Shown piece by piece: positions 45,524 to 55,579 of a stretch of DNA of 64,000 nt (its first letter is position 1; each line of letters begins with the position of its first letter). The translations under genes were made by a program, and so were the position numbers. The notes under the pieces were generated by a model. It saw nothing but the letters and a program-made list of their open reading frames with translations. It was not told the origin of the DNA and did no database searches. Source of the DNA: Laccaria trichodermophora (taxonomy: Eukaryota > Basidiomycota > Agaricomycetes > Agaricales > Hydnangiaceae); NCBI GenBank assembly GCA_018417955.1, contig JACTVC010000024.1:496001-560000 (forward strand). Direction: 5' to 3'.

Positions 45524-46058
45524 TTACAAAGGGCTAGAATACTCACACTGTGCCAATCCCAACCAGAATGCCCTCAAATCCACCCTAGCAGAAAGTGATG
45601 CATGAAAGCTGTATGTTCCATTAACAACAGCATTTGAAAAACACCAGTCAACATATAGAGATTTTCCAAGTTTCAAATATTTTGCATTGTTAAGGTATAC
45701 CTGCTTCCAAGGACCTCCAACTTGAGGATGGTTTTCATGATCAGCAAAATAGTGAGTTTTGCAATTGAAACATTTTCCACTCAGAATGGCAACATCTTTA
45801 AAGATTTTAGAACCTTTAACAAGAGTTGTCATGGCAAGTTCTTGAACATCAGATTGTTGCAAAATAGCATGTCCTCAACATTTACTATCAGAACAAGCAT
45901 TTGATGGTGGGAAAATTATCATGATTGGCTGAATTTCTTTTTTTGAAATTGGCTGGGGTCTTTGTATTAGCCTTCCATCACTCCCAAAGGAATTGAGACC
46001 CAATAATTCAGCAAAGTCTTTAACCTTTGTTCCAACCCTGGTTATAACTTGACTTTCA
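45524..46058 (-). pseudogene. E4 CxC5, middle fragment
   Basis: GKCFNCKTHYFADHE, LGKSLYVDWCFSNAV and NGTYSFHASLSA align with the GKCLQC, IGQSMWVDRNFTHSV and GMYNFHASASA lines of E1 exon 8. Upstream, NACSDSKC precedes a TGA at 45875-45877 that sits where E1 has Ala-Ser-Arg after the cysteine. The fragment is cut by S4 on one side and by unknown sequence at 45523 on the other. Confidence 0.62.
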
Positions 46059-46679
46059 GGAATTAACTGTACTTTACCCTCCCCGGCTTAATCCATATGG
46101 AATCCATGGAAGGGGGGTGGATTCCAGGAATTCCAGATGGATTCCATGGAATGGCTGATGGACTCCATACTTTCTGGAGATGGATTCCATGGAATGGCTG
46201 ATGGACTCCATACTTTCTGGAGATGGAATCCATGAAATGGCTGATGGACTCCATGCTTTCTGGAGATGGAATCCATGGAATACCTGATGGACTCCATACT
46301 TCTTTCAGATGGAATCCATACTTTTTCCATACAGAATTCAGATGGAATAAGTCCCAATTCTACAATTATTATCATAGAATCACAAGTCCAGACTTAATCT
46401 GTAAAGTTCCAACTTCAACACTAATAAATGAAGAAAAAACTAAGATGTATTGAATAAGACTACATAACTTTATTTTACTACATATAATATCAAAGGGAGG
46501 GGGAGGGAGAGGTATAGATATATAGTGATCAAGGGAGGGGGAAGTGATGGAGGGGAGTGGGAGTTGTGGAGAGAGGGAGTTGTGGAGAATGAGGAGGGAG
46601 GGGAGGGGTGGAGAGTGGAGGAGCAATGGGGGAGGGTGTGATGTGGAATAATGATGGAGGGAGGGGGGAGGGGCTTACC

Positions 46680-47260
46680 TGGGCTCGTCACTGTGTTCGT
46701 GGATGGGCGGCGGACATTTTCGGTGGGCGGGGGATGTTGTTTCGTGTGCGGTACACGTTCTTCGTGGGCGATGGATGTTTTCGGTGGGCGGCGGACGTTG
46801 TTTCGGGGGTGGTGTCCATTTTTCGTGGGCAGCGGACGCTTTTTGTGGGCGGTGGACGTTGTTCGTGGGCAGCGGACGTTGTTCGTGGGCGGCAGACATT
46901 GTTTTGTGGGTGTCGGACATTGTTTTGTGGGCGTCGGATGTTGTTTCGTGGGTGGTGGACGTTTTTGGTGGGCGGGGGACGTTTTTGGTGGGCAGGGGAC
47001 GTTTTCGGTGGGTGGGGGACGTCGTTTCGTGGGCAGGGGAGGTTGTCGTCGTGGGCGGTGTCCTTTTTCGTGGGCGGTGGACGTCGTTTTCGTGGGCGGG
47101 GGATGTCGTTTGTGGGCGGTGGGCGTTGTTCGTGGGCGGTGGACGTCGTTTGGGGTCGCTGGACGTCCGTGGGCCGTTGTTTTCGTGGGCGTTGGTCTTC
47201 GTTGGTGGGCGTTCGTGGTGGTGGGCGGTCGTTGACGTTGGTGTGATGTGGTGGTGGTTT
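46680..47260. repeat. S4 minisatellite
   Basis: Tandem units of about 24-30 bp built on GTGGGCGGTGGACGTTGTTC, with many variants (GGGGGACGTTTTTGG, GGGCAGCGGACGTTG). Both strands read open for over 200 codons because the unit lacks stop triplets. The minus-strand translation (PPTKxxPxPTK-like) recalls the repeat tail of exon 3 in E1. Confidence 0.65.
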
Positions 47261-47596
47261 CTTGTGGCCGAGTGGACACAGCGAACGACGACTGATGTCG
47301 TCGTTCGCCGTCTAGTTGCCACGTCGCGACGTGGCACCTGTGGTTTTGTGTCAAAAAGGAGAGGGTGGGGTGGTTGATCCCACTCACCTGGGCTGGGCCC
47401 TCGTCACGCGTCGTCAGCGTCAGCGTTGTTGTCGTTGTCGTTGTCGACGTTGCGGGCGGTCGTGGTTTGGAATGGTGGTGGTGGTGGTGGGAAGGAATGG
47501 AACGACGTGTCAACGCTTCAGCCACAGCTGTCACGTTTGACGCGGCACGTGCCCGAAAGCGGTATATAGAGAGCTTTCTTTTCTCATATAATAATG

Positions 47597-47672
47597 CCTT
47601 CATGGCTCAGTTGGCTTGAGCACTGCTTATATTCACGAGGTCGAGAGTTCAATTCCTTAACATGTCATTTTT
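47597..47672 (+). other. tRNA-like sequence in S4
   Basis: GCCTTCATGGCTCAGTTGGC (A box) and CGAGAGTTCAATTCC (B box) lie 40 bases apart. The first nine bases match the E2 block (GCCTTCATGG), and the block sits just past a TATA-like run, on the side facing the element end. Degenerate; not called as a tRNA. Confidence 0.45.
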
Positions 47673-47997
47673 TTATTTACTTAAATATAGTAAGGACACT
47701 GTATTCTAATGGTATAATAGTCATTAATTCCTTCCATGGAATCCATATGGACTGCTCCATGGAATACATGTGGATATACCTGCATTCCATATGGATTCCA
47801 TTGGATTCCATATGGAATTAATCATTCCATGACCATTCCAGCATCATTCCATATGGAATCCATGATGTCCATGGAATCAGAAACTGGCTGTGTCCTTAGC
47901 CAACATTGATTCCATGGATTCCATATGGAATTCTCCATGGATTCCATGGATTCCACATGGATTCCATATGGATTATACCGGGGAAGGTAAAGACCTC

Positions 47998-48340
47998 GGA
48001 ATTAATGTCAGATTTTCTGACTGTTTAAACAAAGTTTTGAATTTTGGTTTTGGGGTCTTCTTTTCAACTTGACAAGCCAGTGATTTATCCATGAGCTCAA
48101 ATTCACCCATTTTTCATCTGAAAGTTGGGGATTTTGCTGGTGTTGATGCAGATTCAATAAATCTGTATTTTCAGTTATTGTAAAGAATAGCATCAACACA
48201 GTTGCTAGTGTAACTTTTGAGCTGAAATTTTGTGAAATAAAACCATTAAACACTTTGAATGGAATATCTGGAAATGCCTCATTTTGCATAGCATTGGCAC
48301 CAGGGCACAAAAACATCAGAACCATAAAGGGACCAAGCAA
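47998..48340 (-). pseudogene. E4 CxC5, N-terminal fragment
   Basis: FPDIPFKVFNGFISQNFSSK and TLATVLMLFFTITENTDLLN match the same lines in E1 exon 8, preceded by a hydrophobic PFMVLMFLCPGANA. Continuity with 45524-46058 is broken by S4, which sits between matching target copies. The hydrophobic lead is shorter than in E1 and E2. Confidence 0.65.
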
Positions 48341-49865
48341 TTGTGGACAGGATTTATCAGAGTGGGGATTGTAGGAGGGTTTCTTTTTGTCATTGTTGGG
48401 TGGTACAGAGGTCAGTGGGTTGGTGGGTCATAAGGAAGCTGAGGGGAAGGAATTAAAATTATTAGTAAAAGAGGGGTACTGGGTTTACACTGTATTCTGA
48501 TGGGTAAGTGATGGTAGTGAAAAGTGTGGGTATCATGGAAAAGGGTAAAACAATGTAAGAGAGTCTACAGCCCAGAAATCCTGGAGAAAAGTACCCTACA
48601 TGATGACACACTTGCTCAGCTTCTTCTCTTTTGTGTCTGGTATCTATCCAGGATTGTCATAGTGCACAAATGAGGTTCATGAAGAGGCACTCTACATTCT
48701 GCACTGTCTTGGCCAAGGTCTCCATGAAGTAGGGAGGACAAAGAATTGACAGCAGGGATCATCGTCTTTGGAAAGCAGCAGGGTCTGGTGGAGGAGGATG
48801 AAGGGGAGAGCTAAGATTTTCCTTTCTGGCCCATCATCATTCCCTCCCACTCACAGCCTTCTCCAAATCATGCCCTTCTTTCCCTCCACAAGCAAGTTTG
48901 CAATTTTCTCACACCTTGACTTTTCCTTGCCCTTTGCCTGTGCTTTGTGTTTCCTCCCTTTTGCTGAATCCCCCATTTCATCCCCCATGCCAACATCACC
49001 ATTGTCAGGCCCTGGAAGTGAAGCAAGCAGGTGTTCTTTCACTGTCATCATAGTAGGGGAAGACAAAGATGAACTACCCATCAACATAGTCAAGAAATAC
49101 GCTGAAGTGGGCATGATGAGGGATGGCATCGAAGCCACCATAGCCATCTGTGTCTGGATCATAGGCCTGATCACTGGAAGCTGGGTGGGTGAATGTGGCT
49201 GATGACAGGGAAGGTGGTAGGCAGTGAATGTGGGCTCAGAAAGACGTTATGGACAGGTACACTGGCAGCAGTTATGTTCCTTGCACCCAAGGGACTGGGA
49301 CTCCTGCTCTTGAAACTCAATGGCCATTGCTCCAAGAGGCAGGGGAGCTCTACAGATACTTGTTCCACTGCATGCAAGTCATCGATGGACACTAGGATGG
49401 ACACAGCAGAGTCAAGAATGGAGGGAACAGACTGCTCGATTTCTTCACTTGACTTTGCACATGATACTCAGGGGTTGGGCAGGTGATGGGGGAGTGTGGG
49501 CAGAGAGAAAATAACAGGAGGTTCAATGTCCTGTTTGAAGATTGCTGATGAAGATGCAGCTGTGGTTATCATGTCAGATCAGGGTGCATGTGAGTGAAAG
49601 AAAAAGACACATACACCAATGTGGGCAATGAAGGAATTGAGTTTGGTGAGTGTGATCTGAGTTGGGGTTTGTTTGTGTGTACGCCTCATTGGGGGTGTTT
49701 TGTAGGTGAGCCAAGGCTGGACGTCATATGGCATAAATCAATGGCTGGAGGAGAGTGGGCATGGAATGTAGCTGTAGGGCTTGTTAGTGGTGGTGTGTGG
49801 AATGAATGGGAAGAAGACTTGCAAGAGAGGGATTCTGGGTAGACAATAGATGTCAGAAAAGTGGT
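48341..49865. other. No gene identified; possible upstream part of E4
   Basis: A minus-strand frame at 48851-49174 (107 codons) is Met/Ser-rich with a Lys-rich GRKHKAQAKGKEKSR tail. It could be the E4 counterpart of exons 1-7, but I see no line in common with E1. Frames at 49171-49404 lack motifs. Confidence 0.3.
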
Positions 49866-50735
49866 GGGATATTGGTTGTCCGTTCTCACCACGACAGGTG
49901 CCAGTGGCATGCAACAACAACAACGACACATGAGGACAACGTCAACGACTACATGCGGGGACAACGACATGCGACAACAACAACAACACACGACAACAAC
50001 ACGTGACGACAACGAACGAGCACCCATGAAAACCCCAGCTCCACCACACCCGAAAAACGACATGCCCACAAAAAACAACAAGCGCCCACTACTGCCAACG
50101 CCAGTGCAGAATGGCGATGAGGGCCCAGCAGCACCACCCTTCCCCTCCACTCTCTCCCCCTATCACCTCCTCCTCTCTTCACCACTCCCACTCCTCTCCG
50201 CTCTCTCCCCCCTTCACTCCCTCCCCCCTTTCCCCCTCCCCCTTTCCTTGCTCCTCTCTCCCCCCCTCCCTTTCCTTCCTGCTTCCTTGCTCCCTCCCCC
50301 CTCTATTCCTCTCTTCCCCCTCCCTTTCCCTCCCCCCCTCTCTTTCCCTTTCCCTTCCCCCTCCCTCCCCCTCTCTGTAACATAGAATCTAGTAAAATTA
50401 ATTAATTTAATTAATAAATATACCTCAATTTTATTTTTTGTTTTGAAGTCTTAAGTTCAGGTATTCTGGATTAACTTAGGTCTGTGGCAGTCCAGTCCAG
50501 TCCAGTTTTGTGTTGGCAGAGTCCAGTGGAGTCCAGTTTTGTAATTTGCAGTCCAGTCCAGTCCAGTTTTGTGCTTGCAGTCCAGTGGAGGCCAGTTTTG
50601 TGCTGGGAGTCCAGTGGAGTTGCAGTCCAGTGGAGTCCAGTTTTGTGGATATTGCCAGTATGTAGTGAAGTCCAGTGGAATCCAGTGGAATCCAGTGGAG
50701 TCCATGTAGATTATGTGGGGGATGGTAAAGTACTG
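49866..50735. mobile_element. Non-autonomous KDZ-like element S6, right part
   Basis: The right end GTGGGGGATGGTAAAG plus five bases ends at 50735. Subterminal words here are CCAGTGGAGTCCAGTTTTG (50470-50700). Inverted relative to S1-S5, the minisatellite (ACAACAACGACACATGAGG-type, 49900-50030) precedes a pyrimidine tract (50140-50375). The other end is missing. Confidence 0.6.
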
Positions 50736-51553
50736 TTGGAACAAGGCAAAAGCCATCATCACATTTGTTATCACATCCGTGTTTGACTCTATTCCAATAA
50801 CATCTCTGACTTCAACCCCCACCATCCTTTACTATCCAGCCTCTTACCACATCTCCAAACCCAACCACCAGTATTTTGGTTTGTCTCAGCTTACCCAGAA
50901 AGGTCACAACATCTGTGACTTCAACCCTCTCAATAACCATGATTCAAGACTTCAACCACCAGTCCTTGAAATCACTATTCACCCATGGCATATGTGCCTA
51001 CCCATAATCATTGAGACCTTATCTGACCCAATGGGCAGAGCACATTGTTCAGCTTGCTCCTGGATGCTTAAATCAGGAGTACCTGGCCTCAGGGCTTATG
51101 AGTCGCATGTCAAGTATAATCACTGTCAAACTGCAATAGTCATTGTAAATTCAAAGAGTGAGTGTTTCAGCTGGCTGCCCTATCTCCAAACAATCAACTT
51201 TCTTTCTTTCTGAACCAGGTGCTGGCACTGAGATTGGTCGATCAGTCAGGCTGGCAATAGATCAGGAGATATCATGCATTTTTAAGTGTCCTGACTCTTC
51301 AGCAGTCTCCTGGAGGACAGTTGAGGGGCATCTTAGCAAGAAACACTCTCTGTCCTAACAGGATATCTCCACCAAATATGAATTTTTCCCACCCACTGCT
51401 GGGGTTTCCATTATCGCATCACCAGAACCCTCCCACCCTCCACCTGCTGGTTTCTGTTAGCACATTACCAGTACCCTCGCCACCACCTCCTGAGGTTCAA
51501 GCCACAAGGCCAAGAACAGCTTGACTCTCAATTCCAATCAGCTCTCAAAGTAC
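50736..51553 (+). other. Possible zinc-finger gene fragment
   Basis: Plus-strand segments joined by one GT-AG intron (about 51158-51219) contain HCSACSWMLKSGVPGL then YESHVKYNH, and ISCIFKCPDSSAVSW then VEGHLSKKH. Both are spaced like C2H2 or CxxC-type zinc ligands (Cys-Cys, then His-His). The coding stretch runs about 50990-51356 and ends with a normal TAA. No start or family can be fixed. It lies between S6 and the gypsy LTR and could be a host gene tail or a transposon-related zinc finger. Confidence 0.35.
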
Positions 51554-51928
51554 ACTTGTGAAACCGAAGGGTTGTTCTGGACTTCTGGAGGAGTCCGCGA
51601 GTGTTTGGAGCAAGTTGCAGAGTTAGAGAGCGTGTTGGAATTTAGAGTTGGTGGCGTCATTCCGCGTGACGGACGAGCGCCTATGTTGTCCCGTAATCCC
51701 GGATCGGGAGCGTTGTCACCCGACGCCGGGCTCTTGTATCCCGGAGGGGAGGCGTAAGGCTGCCTAGCTGTGAATTGTAGCTGTGACCCAATCCACATAG
51801 AATATAGATGTCGTGGTATAAGGTGAGGTACTACAACAAGTACACAACATTATATAATATGAAACAAACAATAGTAAATACAATGCTTCAGGTATCATGC
51901 AAGAATAGGGTAGCTATACGCCGTTACA
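51554..51928 (-). repeat. Putative 3' LTR of the gypsy element
   Basis: On the minus strand a TGTAACGGCG start at 51928 directly follows a purine run and the likely end is at 51554 (TGTGAAACC on plus, so ...CA on minus). About 375 bp. No second LTR lies in the window to confirm the borders. Confidence 0.5.
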
Positions 51929-51940
51929 AAGCCCCCCCAT
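51929..51940 (-). other. Polypurine tract
   Basis: ATGGGGGGGCTT on the minus strand abuts the putative LTR start TGTAACGG. A G-rich run at this place primes plus-strand DNA synthesis in LTR retroelements. Confidence 0.55.
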
Positions 51941-51976
51941 GAGAGTGGAGCATTGTTGAGACTTCTGCAGATGAGC

Positions 51977-54900
51977 TCAGAACCGTCGTTGCTTACGTCG
52001 CCGGCGTTCCTCCCTCTCTTCATCCCTCCGTCGTATGTTCTGGATCCTTTGTCCTGACCTCCTCCCTCGTTTGGTTTTCTTCCACGTGGTTTCTTCTGTA
52101 GGTTCGTCGTCTTCTTCATCCTCATCGTTGTGGTCACCAGGCCTCCATGGATTGTCATACTGTACCGGGTCTAACACCAGAGGTCCTGCGGTCGCCATTA
52201 TGTCACTGACAGCCACTAGATGTGGGTCGTCGACTGTCATCGGAATCAACATTGAAGGGGAGTCCACGTCCATAGACTCAGCCGTATTCAGCCGTTCGAC
52301 CAGCGAAGCTCCAGGAGCGTCTGATAACCGAGAAGAAAGATCACGAGGGTTTGAAAGACGGGATGACAGGGAAACAGGCCAAACTGGTTCGCGCATTCTA
52401 GCAGCGAGACTGTCGGATAACCGAGACATGAGGGCTGGTTGTGAGTTAAACGAGGTGGACGAGGTCCCTGTAGTGGAGACAGACACAGTTGGCTCAGGAA
52501 TGGATGGAGTAGTCGCTGGGGTCGACACAGGTAGGGCAGCGGCTATGGGCCAGGGTAGAAGGGCGCTTGGAGTAGGTCCAGGTGGGGGCATAGGGTAGGG
52601 CAGAACAGTACTGTTACCTTGTAATAACACAGGACTCAACGTATTCCCAGAAGGGGACCACATAAAGGCAATGTTCGCGCCGAAAGGCAGCGGAGCGCCA
52701 TATGGTAAGTTCAAGGCTGCTGGAGCACTGGGAACTGCTGGGACAGGGAAGCTTTGATCCATATTCCTGCTCTGCGGAGGGGACTTGACGCCACGCTCCG
52801 TTTCTGATGCACGGTTGTAGGCAGGAGATGGGGAACGAGACATTCGACGCCGTCGTCTTGGAGGGGAGATTGAACGCCTACGAGGAGACCGTTGTCTGTA
52901 GTAGGGGGATGGTGAGCGTTGGTATCGCCGACGGAAGTTCGTCGTACGAGCTGGGGAACGATAACGGGACCGTGAAGGTGGACGTCTCTCGCGGTGAACA
53001 CGCTCCGAAGAACGAGAAGTCCGCCGATCGCGAGAACGCCGGCGTGGCTGACTGCTTGTAGCGTACGAACTGGCAACGGGGGACTGGTTGACGATCGAGG
53101 TTGGGCCTTGACTTGAAGCAGGGCTCATGGGGGTTGGCCATGAATGAGTTGCGAGAGCTAGCGCACCCACATAGTCTTTGTAGTTAGCGAATGAGACTAG
53201 CAATTCCAATCCATTCTCGTGACGATGATGCATGAGGTTGCGAAGCTGTCGTGCTTGATCAACCGATTCAGCCTCTAGCCAGAAACTTTGGTTTCGTCCG
53301 ACACTTGTCCTGAAAATACGGCGCACAGATAATTGAAGTTGTGCAGCCAGATCAGAGATTATAGTCTGTACAGACTCAAAACTCTCAGACAAGGGTATTC
53401 CGTAAATCATGAGACAGGAAGTCGCGAATTCCAGTGGGTCTGCAACGACGGTAGATCTCTCTTCCATTACGACGTCTTCAATCACAGTATCAATTTGAAT
53501 TTGAGGTCCCATAGCCTCTGTAGCCGAATCCTCTTCTCCCAACGAGACTTCCTCATCTGACCGTTTTGATCCCGAAAGCTCTGTAGGGGGCAGAGCTGAG
53601 GGTAGGCTAGCACTTATCCCAGTACTCGTGGAACCAGTTGTCACGCCAATGGCTGCGTTACTAGGTTCCGCCACTGGAGCTGCGGGCAAGGTTATCGCGC
53701 TCTCAGGAGTTTCCTTATTCACAGTACTAATGTCTTTTGAAGGCTGTTTACCAAAGTCAAAGCTGGGATAGTCATCGTCATCGTCATCGTCATCTTCGCT
53801 ATCGTCGTCTGGGATGTGACGAGGGGGGTCTCGAATTAAGGGAAGCTCTTCTGGCTTGGGAACAGGGGCTACCATTCCTATGTCGTTGGTCCTAGGATCC
53901 ATACGATCATAAATCCATGTGGGGCGTTGCATCCGTTTTCGTTTTTGTGCCATATCCTTGTAGATTCCATCAGGACATGGCTGACCAAAGATGTTGGTAT
54001 CTGAAACGCAGCCAGGAGGAGCTTTAGGTGGTTTCAAGAATAAAATTTGCCAATGTCTTTCCCTATCAAAAAAGGTGTGCGTCCTATAGTCTGGGTTCTT
54101 CTTAGGTGAGGTTTCATAAAAGGTGTTCTCCGGATGGTGCTGTTGCATGAATTTTCACCATTTCTTTCGTTCATATGCCGGGGCCCCAGGAGGGGATGGT
54201 TCCGCTCTCTGCACAGGAGGTGGTTTAATCCAGGGAATCCGGTTGACGTTGACGACTACCGTGGTTAGAGGAGGGGGCTCGTAATTGACTACTTCCTTTG
54301 GACGTTCCAGTTCCTCGTTAGTAGGGATTACTGTTGGCCAAATCCATCCTAGGTCAAAGGATCGAGTAGTGTCGGTCAGTAGCAAGTCTCCTCGGAATAT
54401 TGCCAAGGTATCGTATTTGTTCACATTCCAATGTATTGACGACGCGTTAGATTCAGCAGTGAAGTCGACCATCGTCTCTAGAGCAGCGAGTTTAGCGCGC
54501 TCATGAGAAGAGACCTCCCTTGCTACAAAGCACGGTATTCCTTCCTTCATGTACCATCTCGCTTGTCGCTCTTCCATCCCATTGAGCCAAACCCCGATAT
54601 AGCGATCATCTGCCTTTGGTACGTCAGCGTCGGGGTCAGGTCTCCAGAGCCGCATTTGTTGGAGTCGTGATACGTAATCGACAAATGCACGTTTGTCTTT
54701 AATACCATGTTGAGCCTCGGTGGTGAAGTCGACGAACAGGGAAAACCGTTTATGCCGTCGTAAGGTGTCGATGTACTTGGAGGAAGGTACGGTAGGACGG
54801 ATGCCTGTACTCCACAACGCGGCATGATCTGGTTCAAAGGAATAGTAGTTGACGTGGGCATGATAGAGAGTGTCCATTTGCCTTTCAGTTTCTTGGTTTA

Positions 54901-55471
54901 TTCGAATGAGATTGTCGATATACCCATCGATTACTCTTCCAGTGTCGAAAGCCGGGGCTCCATCGCTTTTCCAGCAATTAAGCAATGACTCGTATTCAGG
55001 ACTCTCGCGCGGATTTCCCGCAGTGGGTGAGATTATCAGGGCTCTCCATTCCTTGCCTGGATAGCATAGTTGAGTGTTTACGGTTGGGTTGAAAGGGCCC
55101 ATGTGTCCATCGTAGCGCTGAAGTTCTTCCTTGAAATGGTCAACACGTAAGTTCAGATTGGTAGGACGTAAACCTGGGCAGAAGGCGTTGAGTAAGGAAT
55201 TAGGAGAGGTTATCTCCCAAAGCCTCCCATTCATGGCCACGTGTCGACGGTGAACGTAGGGCGGAAGTAGATAAGATGGAGGAGAGGGTAGGAGAGGTAT
55301 TTGATCATAGCCGGAGAAACTTGGCAGTCTCCGAGGACTGTAGCTTCTAGTGTCATGATTATTGGGCCCTGGGACATACTTGGGTCGTCCAGTCATTGTT
55401 GAGCGACTTCGTACAAGGTCGCGCTCGAAAGCAGCGGGACATACGAAGTGGCGGGGATGAAGCGAGTCCAA
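51977..55471 (-). pseudogene. Extra 3' ORF of the gypsy element with RS-rich region
   Basis: One frame of about 1,165 codons, broken only by a TGA at 54155-54157. The N-terminal 440 residues look globular (LWEITSPNSLLNAF, DTLRRHKRFSLFVDF, LGWIWPTVIP). The second half is low-complexity: an acidic DDSEDDDDDDDD run, then an Arg-Ser tract (RRSRDRRTSRSS, YRSPSP-like words, about 53030-52790), a Pro/Ala-rich stretch and a basic C-terminus (KKTKRGRRSGQR, EERRRRKQRRF). It follows pol by about 110 bases on the same strand, where envelope-like or accessory ORFs can occur, but I see no signal peptide or membrane segment. RS-rich tracts suggest RNA binding or nuclear speckle targeting. No family recognised. 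A host gene captured by the element is an alternative. Confidence 0.55.
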
Positions 55472-55579
55472 TAGATTTAAGTATAAAAGATGGGTGTCGG
55501 AGTTTTAAGATGACTGTACAGTGGCGTTATTAATGAGGGAATTAAATACGAATACTAATGATTATAATGGGGAATTCTG

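Larger units (their letters stand above)
46067..47997. mobile_element. Non-autonomous KDZ-like element S4, complete
   Basis: A perfect 8-bp duplication, GGAATTAA, flanks it (46059-46066 and 47998-48005), inside the E4 CxC5 exon. The ends are CTGTACTTTACCCTCCCCGG and, reversed, GAGGTCTTTACCTTCCCCGG. A 53-bp subterminal unit (ATGGCTGATGGACTCCATAC and flanks) repeats about four times at 46130-46320. Then come a purine tract (46490-46675), a minisatellite (46680-47260), and at the other side a TATA-like GGTATATAGAG and a tRNA-like block. The 377-codon minus-strand frame across it is His/Pro/Thr-rich translation of the repeats. Its 5' end lies where E1 has its gene start, so S4 may be a deletion derivative of a KDZ element. 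Confidence 0.85.
40133..48340 (-). mobile_element. Diverged KDZ element E4, scattered fragments
   Basis: The left end CAGTACTTTACCCTCCCCGGG is at 40133, with GGATGGATTCCATGG words to about 40310. KDZ gene fragments on the minus strand at 40461-40850, 45524-46058 and 47998-48340 are in the right order for one element, interrupted by a Harbinger element, a 1.6-kb element and S4. CxC6 and most of the core are missing. The protein is clearly more distant from E1-E3 than they are from each other. No right end can be assigned. Confidence 0.6.

Noticed and set aside
46470..47603. 377-codon minus-strand frame and long plus-strand frames in S4
   Set aside because: The minisatellite lacks stop triplets in several frames on both strands. 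The translation is low-complexity His/Pro/Thr and differs in every S element.
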